Below, in pieces: positions 20,255-30,700 of a stretch of DNA of 64,000 bases (its first letter is position 1; the number at the start of each line of letters is the position of its first letter). The notes below the pieces were generated by a model that saw only the letters and a list, made by a program, of their open reading frames with translations, was not told the DNA's origin and ran no database searches. The position numbers and the translations under genes are program-made. Origin of the DNA: Mesostigma viride (taxonomy: Eukaryota > Streptophyta > Mesostigmatophyceae > Mesostigmatales > Mesostigmataceae); the NCBI GenBank assembly GCA_009746045.1, contig RPFO01000080.1:4689556-4753555 (forward strand), read 5' to 3'.

Positions 20255-21118
20255 CTAGTAGAACGTCTTAATAGGGTATAGTGGAAGAAGCGCTGAGGCA
20301 CTATGTTAACGGCTCTGGGAGTGATTGGGAGGATTATCTATGCCTGGTAGAGTTCTCCCTTAACAATTGCCCTCAGGCTGCGCATGCCTATACGCCTTTC
20401 TTCCTAGATACAGGTAGACAGCCTCTTACCCCTACCTCTCTCTTAGCTAGTCCTTTACGGGACAGGGACGATGTGTCCCGGGATACCGTAGAAGGGGTGC
20501 AGGCCTTATTAGATAAAATGAAAAATGCACATGACCACGCTATTTCAGGGTACCATAGGGCTCAGGCCAAGTACCTTGCTAGGTTGCGTGCCTCCTTAGA
20601 TAGAAGAGCACCTGAGATAGATAGATATAGGAGATTTAGTATTAGTAGAAGGCCCCCGTGTTGGCCGATTTACTCACAAGTTCGAAGCTGAACTTAAAGT
20701 GAAACTTAGGCCCGCCTTCTTAGGCCTTCTTAGGACCCTTCCGTGTGCTGTCTAGAGTAGGAAATTTCTTATATAAAATAGATATCCCTACCTCTTGGCA
20801 GACTCACTCAAACACCTTCCATAGAAGCCAGCTGAAGCTAGCTTTATCACCAAAGCACGTTCGCTGGTAGAGAATTAGCCCCTGCCCCTTTAGAGCATAA
20901 CCCTGATACTGGTGAGGTAGAAGACGAAGTAGAGAGTATCGTGGCCCATAGGGATATGAAAAAAGGGCCGCGGAACTCAACGCCAGTATAAGGTTAAGTG
21001 GATGTATGCTCGTAGCGAGGTAGATAAAGTATGGTACACAGAGAGTGAGTTAGATTGTTGTAGCCGCTTGTTGCAGGACTACAAAACCCTGCATCAGCTC
21101 TAGCTGTCGACCTGCCCC
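20255..21118 (+). pseudogene. Chromovirus integrase end and chromodomain
   Basis: A Gypsy-type integrase C-terminal part: VEEALRHYV, WEDYLCLVEFSLNN, then TPFFLDTGRQPLTP. After a frameshift near 20640 comes the GPY/F-like module (FLGPFRVL, IDIPTSWQTHSNTFH). A further frame carries a chromodomain (GEVEDEVESIVAHRD and YKVKWMYARSEVDKVWYTE, about 20915-21060). Chromodomains after integrase define chromoviruses, which use them to target chromatin. The 5' end of the element (gag, protease, RT) is missing, and several frameshifts make it a pseudogene. Confidence 0.8.
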
Positions 21119-21179
21119 TCCCTTATATTATGCCTGCTGTCGACGGGTGGTTGGTTGTCCCCTCCCCTCCGCAGCCATC

Positions 21180-22878
21180 ATGGCGGAACCTACCCCTCCG
21201 ACAGAGACCCTGCCGCCTACCCCTGATCCAGAGTTCTACTGTGAGGTCCTTCCGGGCCGGTGGGTTTCCCGTTCCAGCTATCCGGGTGGCCCATTTCATC
21301 CTGCCCTTCAGGCTCATCATGCGGCCTTGGTTCGGGCCGCCCTCTTTGGGGTCTCTTGGTTCGGGGCAGACCCCAATGATCCGCAACAGCTGGTCGTGCA
21401 TGGGTTTGACGATGCTGGGCACTGTCTTTTGGGGTGTGGTTCCCGATGCCCTGCCTAATTGGGCGGGCAAATAGCCGCTGTTCTTCAGTGCCCTAGGGTG
21501 TTCTCCTACCTGTCTACCCATGTGGGCCGCTCCTGCCTCAGGGAGGTTTTCCCTTGGCTTCCCGCCGAGGGCGAGGCCGAGGTAGATGACCACCCCTGCG
21601 ACCTCCTACGGGCGGTTGAATTCATGGAGATTGCGGATCAGTCAGCGGGGATGTTAGCACATGGCGATCCTTCCCCTGCGGATGCGCCGGTAGAGACACA
21701 GTATACGCCAGAGTATTCGGCCTCAGTCGCAGCGTCCTCCTCCTCTGTGTCGGCTCCTTCGATCCCCTGTCCCGTCCTCACCACGGTCGGCCCCGCGCGT
21801 GTCGGTGGAGCCTACCCCTCCGGGCTTGGATCGTGAGCCTGGCCATCTTGCGGCGACTGTTTCTGCGATGCAGGCCCAGATCCAGTCCCTGGCCTCGGCA
21901 TTCGGGGCCTTCATGGCGTCCCAGTCGCATGCTCCAGCCACGCCAGGTGGGGCGTCTGTTGCATCTGTGCCACCTACCCCTCCTGTTGCCTCGGCGACTA
22001 CGGCTTCGCCTGCGCTGTGCGAGCCCTCGGTCGCTGCGGTTTCGTCTGTTGCTGCGGCTCCTACGCCTCCGGCTGCCTCTGCGCCTGCGACCGCCGTACC
22101 TGCGCCTTTGCGCGAGTCTTCCGCCCCAGCGGCCGCGCCCGCCGTCGCTGCTTCCGAGCCTCCACCAGCTCCATCGCAGCCATCGCGGGGCTTCTTTGGC
22201 GATACGAGTGGGCTTCCCAGGCTCTGGGAGGGTGGTCCCCCGCAGAGGATTCCAGTGCCAGACTGGAGCCTGTATGGTAACCAATCTTATGCTAACGTGC
22301 CTGTCCCTACGGGCCCGATTTTCAACATGTGGCCTGAGGGTGCGCCTCCACCAGAGACCAGAGCGCCAGCTGCGGTGGCGGGTCCGTCGCGACCTCCTTC
22401 GGCAGCGGGTCCGGCGCGACCTCCTGTGGTACCGGCGCCGTCTGCGCCTGTGCCGGTTCCTACCCCTGCTTCGGCCCCTGCCCCTTCGGCCTCGCGGTCT
22501 TTGGCGGCGGTTGTTCGGGCTAGCGGCCTTGATCATCGTGCCATCCGTGCTTCTGACTCCCTCCGGCGGGAGTTGTCCCAGGGCGACAGGGACCGGGCCC
22601 CTTCGGTGGTACATGCGACGCCGGAGTCGCGCGATACGCCCGTACCTGGGTACGGTATGTCGGCGCTCGCCTGCCGACAGTGTGACCTGCCGCGCGCCTC
22701 CGCCGAGCTGGCCATTTCGCCCATGTCCTACGGGTTTTCACAGGTGTGTCGGGCGCCGCGGGACCGTGGCCTACCCATTGATACTGATCGGCCTCCTTTC
22801 GATATGGTTATTTTAGCTGATCCTGTGTTTCAGGGCGAGATCTTGGTTCGGCGAGTGACTCCTGTATCGCTGGGCTAG
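21180..22878 (+). pseudogene. Extra ORF in env position of the chromovirus
   Basis: Frames 21180-21458, 21459-21836 and 21799-22878 appear to be one gene broken by frameshifts near 21460 and 21830. The product starts MAEPTPPTETLPPTPDPEFY and has a conserved-looking part (GRWVSRSSYPGGPFHP, FGADPNDPQQLVVHGFDD). A coiled stretch (MQAQIQSLASAFGAF) and a long Ala/Pro-rich region follow, then a non-repetitive C-terminus. It sits between the chromodomain and the 3' LTR of the same element, on the same strand. I recognise no known envelope or other family. A gag from another element is an alternative. Confidence 0.45.
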
Positions 22879-22886
22879 GCGTCACA

Positions 22887-23533
22887 ATGACTTGGACACC
22901 TACGTACGGTGGTTTCCAGTGGGCTTACCCTCCGCCTCTGGGCATTATGGCCTCAGATGCCCTTACGGTAGAGTTTCCTGCGGTGCCGGGTGCTACGTAC
23001 GGCGCGGTTCTCCTGCAGCCCCTCCTGGAGTGGGATGCCCGTCGTCCAGCGCCCCTCCCGGGCCAGGGTCTGGACTCCCGTGGCCATCCTCCCCCTCGGG
23101 CTAGCGACTATACCTAGAGACGTTCGGGTCTCGACAGTGCGCTCGTCGGTGGCGCTCACGTGAGATTCGGCACATCCGGTTGTGGCCGGCTAACGTGGAG
23201 CCTCTGATAGACCTGTTCTTCCCGACGGGTTTGCGCCCTCGGATCCGGTACCATCGCCTACTCCTGCGGGCTCTCTGTTTGATCGCTGTAGAGCCTTTCC
23301 TACGCCTCTTTGCCTGTGGTTTCCTGGACTGGGCCCGTGGCCAGGTTGTTCTTACACAGCATAGGTATTACTGGGCCTTTCTGCTGGGCCTTTTTCCTGA
23401 TGGCGTGTGGGCCGATGTTTTCCTCACTGTACTATCGGATAGGCATGACAATGCCGATGATGTGGCCCACTACCAGGCGTACCTGGATGTTCTGCTGGCC
23501 TCGCGTGGCACTTACCAGACTGATGGCAACTAG
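22887..23533 (+). pseudogene. Continuation of the env-position coding region
   Basis: Two frames, 22887-23117 and about 23110-23533, continue coding-like sequence: YGGFQWAYPPPLG and, in the second, LWPANVEPLIDLFFPTG followed by hydrophobic and aromatic segments (FLRLFACGFLDWARG, HRYYWAFLLGLFPDG). The second frame ends in TAG at 23533, 360 bp before the polypurine tract. No recognised family. It could be the C-terminal half of the preceding ORF or a separate 3' gene. Confidence 0.35.
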
Positions 23534-23895
23534 ATAGAGGGCCTTAGGCCCGACCTGAGGGTGTTGTCCCTCCGGTATATAGAGTCGCCCTCATATTCTG
23601 GCCAGTTGATTGGTCGTTCTTGGTCCTTGGTACTGATTTGTTTACTCTGTGTGTCCTGCCTAGTGCCGTTCCCCCCGGCAAGGCCTCTGTGCCAGCCACT
23701 CTGGCAGTTAGGGGATCCTCCCACCAGGCTTGGTGCTGGTTAACCCTACACCACTCGGGGTGGAACCGAGTTAACATGTTGGTGCTTTGTATCTTGGATG
23801 GCCTGTCGATTGTGTTGGTGTGTGCTGGGTGCATTAGGTTTTTCCTACCCCTTGGTTTCCTCCCTGTACGTAGGGAGAGGGCTCCCTACCTTTGT
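23534..23895 (+). other. 3' untranslated part of the chromovirus
   Basis: Between the last frame and the polypurine tract. Pyrimidine-rich stretches, no coding signal that I can support. Confidence 0.4.
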
Positions 23896-23906
23896 GGGGG
23901 GGGAGG
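23896..23906 (+). promoter_or_regulatory. Polypurine tract (plus-strand primer)
   Basis: GGGGGGGGAGG lies immediately before TGTTACGTC, the start of the LTR. This is the standard position of the primer for plus-strand DNA synthesis in LTR retrotransposons. Confidence 0.8.
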
Positions 23907-24459
23907 TGTTACGTCGCGTAACAATTCGTTGTAGTTACGGACGTAAATTAGGTCTTTTGCCTCGGTCGTTCCTAGGTTTACGTGTAGTTCGAACTGGGAC
24001 ACTGTTGTCCTCGTAACAGTACTGTGGTGCATTGGATGCTTTTGGGCGTCGCGCCGCGTACTTTATTAGTGGTCCTTATCCTTTGGGTAGAATGTAGTGG
24101 ACCAGCGTGTATCTGTGCATCTGTAGGCGAGGGCCAGGTCGGCCCGAGCATGCTGGACCGTTGGTGACCATTTATGCACGTTCTACCCCTCGTGGGGTCA
24201 CTCGGCGTGTGTTAAATGAATTAACACATATAGGCTTGGGTCATGGCAGTGTAGTGTGTTTCCTTCCTCTATTCCTGGAATAAACGGGTTCGGGTAAATG
24301 GTTGTATGGCGTATTACAGCAACACATACGTGAATGCATTGAGATCAGCTCCATCTCGTTCGTCTTTCGCTAGGGGATTGAGTAGAGGTGGCCTGACTAA
24401 TTTAGGTTGGGTTAGGCCAGGTAGAGGTAGAGGTGGAGGTAGAAGTTTAGGACGTAACA
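23907..24459 (+). repeat. 3' LTR of the chromovirus (553 bp)
   Basis: Starts TGTTACGTC and ends GACGTAACA, a perfect 9-bp terminal inverted repeat with the canonical TG...CA ends. It follows a polypurine tract and abuts the stop codon of the non-LTR element at 24461. No second copy is in the window, in line with a 5'-truncated element. Confidence 0.8.
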
Positions 24460-24460
24460 T

Positions 24461-25921
24461 CTAGGTCCTAGTTACAGGGGTGTGGGCACCGCGGCCCGAA
24501 TCGCTATGAATGCCATACTTGGTCACACGCGGAGCCCCCACAGGCTTGGGGGTGGTCTCCTTCATCACTACTTGCCATCTATCCTTGCGCACCATCTGCC
24601 TCCATATTACAGACAAACCAGGAGGCTGCCCGGGGGTGAGCCCGTCACGTCTAGTGTAGCACATGTCCATGCCGAGTCTATCACGAAAAGTCCACGGGTG
24701 GCGGCCCTGCCGCGCGCGGCCGGGGGCACGCCAGGTGAGGACATATCGCCCAGGCTGGGCGGGCTTGCCGGTGCCAGCTAGTCTATCTGATGTACATATC
24801 TACCTGATCTGTGCGGGCCAGGTGCCCGGCTAGGCCCAGGCGCCTGTGCCTAATAATGTGGGAAACATAGGGCAAATCAGCGTACAAATCCTCATTACTA
24901 ATGTGCAAACCAAAGGGGATGTTAAGGGCCTTGCGCAGCATCTTGGTGACGGCGCCGTCGAGTCGTTGCTCCAGCTCCTGCATCAGTGTCCACGTCTCGG
25001 CGCCGTAGGTCAGGATCGTCAGAATGACGACCTTGAAGAGGTCACGCTTGACGATCCGGGTAAGGGCGGGGTTGCTCCACCAGCGGCGGTGGTCATGGAG
25101 GTGCGCCCACGCCATGCCGATCCGTGTCGTCATGTCGTCCTCGCAGTCGGGAAGCCAACTGCTGAGCAGCTTGAAGCGGCCTGAAGGAGGGTAGTTGACC
25201 TCGGCATCGTCTAAGAGGCGGAGTGTGGGTGGGGGCCCTGCCATGCCGAGGGCCAGGGCCTCCGTTTTGGGGCTGATTTCTAGACCAACCGCCCGAGCCT
25301 CGAGCGCCAGGCAGTCCAGCCAAAGTTGGGCAGACTCCGGCTTCTCGATGAGCGTGATGTCGTCGGCATAAATGAGGCCAGCTAGTAAATTCTGCTCGTT
25401 AGTCGGCCCCCCTTCCCCAAGCTCGTTCGTGATCGCTAGGCCAGGGGCACGGCCTGCAATGCTAGCAAAGCGAGCACGTGCCTGGCGCATAACATAATCC
25501 ACTACAATAATAAACAGGTACGGCGACAGGACGCAACCCTGCCAGACGCCGGTCTGCAGTGGGCATGGCGGGGTAATGCCGTGTTGAGTGCGCACCGAAG
25601 TGGTCGACCCCTCATACAGCGTGCGGATGACGGTAATCAGGGGAGTGGGGACGCGAGCGCGAGCAAGTATAGCCCAGAGAGCGTCCCAGAGGACAGAATC
25701 AAAAGCCTTGATGAAGGCGACGAAGATCAAGATTGCGGGAAACTCACCAGGTTGCAGGAGAGCGATTTCCTCGAAGAGGCGACGCGCGACGAAGATGGCC
25801 ATACTGAGTCAAAGGCCTTGACATCAGCCATGAAGACCATGAGTGGACAGGGTACGGCACCTGGGTTCAGCCGCCGCACTTCCTCCCGATAAGCCGGCGT
25901 CACAGCAGCAAAGCCGGCCAT
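24461..25921 (-). pseudogene. Non-LTR retrotransposon reverse transcriptase
   Basis: On the minus strand the frame 25802-24783 has RT motif A-like LIFVAFIKAFDSV, motif B GVWQGCVLSPYLF and motif C LIYADDITL. A thumb/C-terminal part follows (LTYGAETWTL, HRRLGLAGHLAR). After a frameshift near 24780 the C-terminus runs to a stop at 24461 (PGLSVIWRQMVRKDRW). The catalytic Asp of motif A is Ala here. Upstream, 25921-25803 repeats the same region (LMVFMADVKAFDSV), again with Ala at that position, so the motif A segment is duplicated in tandem. The endonuclease and first ORF are absent, so it is 5'-truncated and dead. Confidence 0.85.
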
Positions 25922-25943
25922 AACAGTATCACAGCCGTGGTAC

Positions 25944-26150
25944 GTGGGAGCCCATAATTGGGAATTAATTGATTACCCTAGATGGGACGCGCTCACGCCC
26001 GGGCAGCCTTTTGATTTGCCTGTAATTTGGAGGCAGATGACTTGTAAAGATAGATGGCAGTCTGATGGTTATTATGATGGACACAGCCCCCACGTCGGTG
26101 GGGGCTCTGCGTGTGACCAAATTTGGTAACTGGCCATGGTGATTCGGGCG
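25944..26150 (+). mobile_element. Diverged 3' end of the same non-LTR family
   Basis: Encodes a decayed version of the C-terminal PGQP...VIWRQM..KDRW block, in the opposite orientation to the RT at 24461-25921, followed by the same GATTCGGGC-like tail. Confidence 0.7.
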
Positions 26151-26225
26151 GAGGTGCCCGTACAATCCTACAAATAACAAGAAATGAGATACCTAATGGT
26201 AGCTAGCTCCATCCACCCTATCCCA

Positions 26226-26262
26226 TTCAATACTCCGTGGTCCCCCAACGGGGACATGAGAC
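26226..26262 (+). repeat. Short dispersed tail motif
   Basis: ACTCCGTGG, CCCAACGG and TTTAATAAAT in order. Related strings occur at 37279-37330 and 59911-59955, each next to simple-repeat or TTAATAAAT tails, as at 3' ends of non-LTR elements. Confidence 0.5.
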
Positions 26263-26435
26263 TTTAATAAATTAATGGGATACGTCCTCTATTCAATGCT
26301 CCGAGACGAGACTAATAAATAAATTAAGAGGACGTCTCCCCAACAAGACATCAATATGTACATGTATGTCCATAGCTAACTAGCCTTAAGTATGGCCTCG
26401 AGCTAAACTAAGTACAAACTATACTTCCCATTATT

Positions 26436-26729
26436 TTGGTAATGTCCTCACCTGGCGTGCCCCAGGCTCAGTGCGCGCGGCAGGGCCGCCACCCGTGGAC
26501 TTTCCGTGATAGACTAGGCATGGACATGAACTACCCTAGACGAGACGGGCTCACACCCGGGCAGCCTCCTGGTTTGTCTGTAATATGGAGGCAGATGGTT
26601 CGCAAGGATCGATGGCAAGTAGTGATGAAGGAGACCATCCACAAGTCTGTGGGGGCTCCGCGTGTGACTGCGCATGGCATTCATAGCGATTCGGGCCGTA
26701 GTGCCCACAACCCTATAACGAAGAACTAG
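26436..26729 (+). mobile_element. Inverted copy of the non-LTR 3' end
   Basis: By eye about 90 percent identical to the reverse complement of 24461-24740, covering the end of the reverse transcriptase ORF including VIWRQMVRKDRW and the stop. It starts abruptly near CCTCACCTGGCG, consistent with strong 5' truncation. Confidence 0.8.
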
Positions 26730-27793
26730 ATAGCTAGCATAATCTATTCCCCATGTTCCCCTCCCACTGAGGACTTAAGCTCACAGGACGCAGTCAGGTG
26801 TCTATTTATTAAGTCATTAATGCTTACCATGCTTTTTAAATTTCCTAGGAACCACAGTTGGGGGGTAGTAGTCTTACCAATCCCATACCCATCCCACTGA
26901 GAACTTCATTAACACCTAGACTGCGTCACGTGAATTCAGAAGGTTTTGGCTTCCAGCTGACACCAGTCACCCATAATTGCGTCCCTTACCTCACCATATG
27001 AAGGAATTATACTATGTGATGGAGCCTTAAGCGCTTGCATCAATTTTCTTAGATACTTCCTTCAACTAATGGACAGTCACCAGGACATTGGCTGCCTTGA
27101 CAAATGTACATAAGGTAGTTCCAAACTAACTATATTAACTATAATGAATATATTAACTGTATCATAACTTGTTCCAAAAGCTGTAATTTATTAAAGTGGG
27201 GATATATCAAGAAAAACATCCCCTGTGAAAGGGAAAGTAAATTCATAACCTCCCAGAAAATTTTCTCACAACGGGAGGAACGATGACAGTCGGACAAAAA
27301 TGGTACAATATATGTATATATACATGGGATATGCAACGCTGAATCCATGGATCCAGCTTTGCAACCTGCTGGACTCACATGCAAGATACAGCTAGAAACC
27401 TACTATACCATGATCCACAAACATCCCCTAGACCCTGGAGCCAGTCAGTACGCACATTTGCCCCCCCCACTGTACAATTGCCCACGGGGCAACAGTATCC
27501 AACTATATTAAAAACCAACAGTATTCTGCATCTATAAACCAAGGCAAACACATGCACCGATGATACAAACCACATGTACGGATGACTACCAGCTACCAAC
27601 ATATCTATGTGGAAGACCTACTAGCAAATCTATGTGAAAGACAAACAAGCATACAGACGCGATGCTATCCAGCCATACATTCCATACATAGGACAGTTGC
27701 CTCAGCCAGTTTACGCAATTGTCGGTGGCAGTAACTCCCCCCCCCCCCCCTCTTTTATCCAGTCACACCCAATCCAGTGTGCTCTTTATTAAC
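26730..27793. other. Intergenic, no gene seen
   Basis: AT-rich. Contains the CTAGACTGCGTCACGTGA motif at 26926 that is shared with 5322 and 52163, and a run of C at 27738-27750. AATAAA on the minus strand at about 27785-27790, just past the stop of the next gene, could serve its polyadenylation. Confidence 0.4.
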
Positions 27794-30700
27794 CTAGACT
27801 CTCTGCTGGCAAACGTAGTCCAGGGGCCCAGGCACAAAGTTGCCCGTACAGTCCTTGGTTGAGCCAGTCGAGCCGCAGTTGGCGGGACAGTCGACGCAGT
27901 TGTCCTGGTAGGTAGGTCCCCCGCCCCCTGAGCCAGTTCCAGCCGCGCAGCAGCAGACACCGTGGGAGTGGCAGGGGTTGCCCCCCACACTGCTGCAGTT
28001 TGGGCCATCACAATCCTTGATGCACGCACAGATCTTGCTCGAACCGCCGCGCTTCTGGCACGCCGCGTTGGAGCAGAGCAGGTCACAGGTAACCCCCGAG
28101 GGCTTTGGCAGGCAGCCGATACCTGAGCAGCAGCAGCCGCCGGAGCACTGGCTGTCGCTTGTGCACGCTGCCGTGACAGTCAAGACCACAATGGGGCATG
28201 CAACCCGAAGAAACGGACAGGTGTCATGCCAAGAAGAAAACAGAAAGCATTATGCCAAACTCCCCCCCCCACCCCCCACCCCCCACCCCACCCCACCCCA
28301 CCACGTTAGGTTCCCATCTCAGGGCCACGGCATTAAAAACTTTGTGAAAGCCAAACACAGGTAGCAGCCTGCTGCTTCATTCCCAACACTTGCCAGATGC
28401 CTAAATGCACCTGTTCCACCATTACCGTAAACACTAGTAAGAGACCCACTCACTACCAAACCCATGGGTAGACAGCTAGAGTGCAGCAACCAATGAAAAA
28501 TAAATCCTGCCCTTATGCAGATCCCAGCCCCCCCAAAGAACTTGCATCTGTGGAAAATGGAGCTACAAGTGAGTGCAAAGCATGGCGGAAAACAAAAAAG
28601 ATGAAGGGCAGTAGGCGTGCGCTTGTGTGGTCGCACGCCTGCAAGCACAAAAGCTGAGGACTCACTGCAACCGGTGATAGGCGTGTGGCTGCAGCTGTCC
28701 GTCGCCTCGTTGCAGGAATCCTGGGTGCAAGGGTTTGTGTCATCGCAGTTAATCGCCGTCCCTGCCTGGCACCCTGCCGTGGCACTACACGTCTCCTGGC
28801 CGTTGCAGTACAGCCCATCATCACACAGCGAGTTGCTGGGATTGTGGTCGCAAGAGTCGGTCGCCTCGTTGCAGGCGTCCACGGTGCAAACCACATTGTC
28901 ATCGCAGTTAATCGCCGTCCCTGCCTGGCACCCTGCCGTGGCACTACACGTCTCCTGGCCGTTGCAGTACAGCCCATCATCACACAGCGAGTTGCTGGGA
29001 TTGTGGTCGCAAGAGTCGGTCGCCTCGTTGCAGGCGTCCACGGTGCAAACCACATTGTCATCGCAGTTAATCGCCGTCCCTGCCTGGCACCCTGCCGTGG
29101 CACTACACGTCTCCTGGCCGTTGCAGTACAGCCCATCATCACACAGCGAGTTGCTGGGATTGTGGTCGCAAGAGTCGGTCGCCTCGTTGCAGGTGTCCAC
29201 GGTGCAAACCACATTGTCATTGCAGTTAATCGCCGTCCCTGCCTGGCACCCTGCCGTGGCACTACACGTCTCCTGGCCGTTGCAGTACAGCCCATCATCA
29301 CACTGCGAGTTGCTGGGATTGTGGTCGCAAGAGTCGGTCGCCTCGTTGCAGGTGTCCACGGTGCAAACCACATTGTCATTGCAGTTAATCGCCGTCCCTG
29401 CCTGGCACCCTGCCGTGGCACTACACGTCTCCTGGCCGTTGCAGTACAGCCCATCATCACACTGCGAGTTGCTGGGATTGTGGTCGCAAGAGTCGGTCGC
29501 CTCGTTGCAGGTGTCCACGGTGCAAACCACATTGTCATCGCAGTTAATCGCCGTCCCTGCCTGGCACCGTCCGTGGGCATCGCAAGTCTCCTGACCATTG
29601 CAGTAGTTGCCGTCATCGCAGCGGGCATTCGTACATGCTGCGGATGGCAGTTGGTCGCCCAGAGATATGGGAGAAGAGGTCACAGGGATCCACGTGTTAA
29701 GTCAGTTAGAAGAACACGCTCCTCACCCCTTGCCCATGACAGCCAGTAAATGGAACGGCAAGCCCCCCCCGATGAAACTGTAGGCAACGTGCAACTTCAC
29801 TACAGCTATATATTCACAACTGCAGCGACCTACTGCCCATCGGGAGCAGCATAGGGTGAAAACAAGGGTGAGAAAAGACTGCATTCAACGAGCTCTGCAA
29901 GGGACTCCGCAGCTACCGTTCGCCTCAAGCCCACTCCACACCGCTCGATGGTTTTTGTTGCTTAAAGAGACAGCCAGATCTTTCATGCGCGTTCGGGAAC
30001 CACGTATGCGGTCATCGGACATCCTTCCAAGCACACACGTCACATGCAACCATGCAGACACGTCACATGCAACCATGCAGACACGTCACATGCAACCATG
30101 CAGACACGTCACATGCAACCATGCAGACCCATACAACGGTATTGCACCCAGCTAACGAGTAAATTTACAAGTGCACGAGACAGGAGCCGTAGCAAGCGAG
30201 GGGGGGGAGGGGAGACTTACTGGGCGGCACAACAATGTCCGTCACCGAGATGTAGCCGCAGTCGCACTTGGACGAGGGCTTCGGGTACGTGGCCAGCACG
30301 CTGTTGCACACTGTCTCACCCCCCCCCGTGGACCAGCTGGTGCAGTAGGGCAGCGACAGCCGGTTCGTGCCGTCATTCCGGCATTGCACGGTCACGGAGC
30401 CGACCTGGTGTGCACGGACGGGGTGGTGGTGGTTTATAGATTTAGGTCTATAGATTCATTTAGGTTTATAGATTCAGTTTCCTGGGGAAGGGTATAGAGT
30501 TGAAAGGGGAAGGAATGCCTAGTAAGAACACCTGACCCGGATCACCTTGCCTGGCTCCCAAGAATTCAGCTTTTCTCAAGCAACCAACCAACCAATCTGG
30601 TAAAGTGAATGCCCGTGTGCAAGCTTACAGCCACTGTCAGAACAGACAAGCGCTTTACTAGACCCCCTTGTGCCTGTGAAATGCATTTCTAACCTGTATC

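Noticed and set aside
28513-29749. Long ORFs on both strands over exon 5 of the Cys-rich gene
   Set aside because: Shadows of the 159-bp coding repeats; only the frame with the conserved cysteines fits the exon model.
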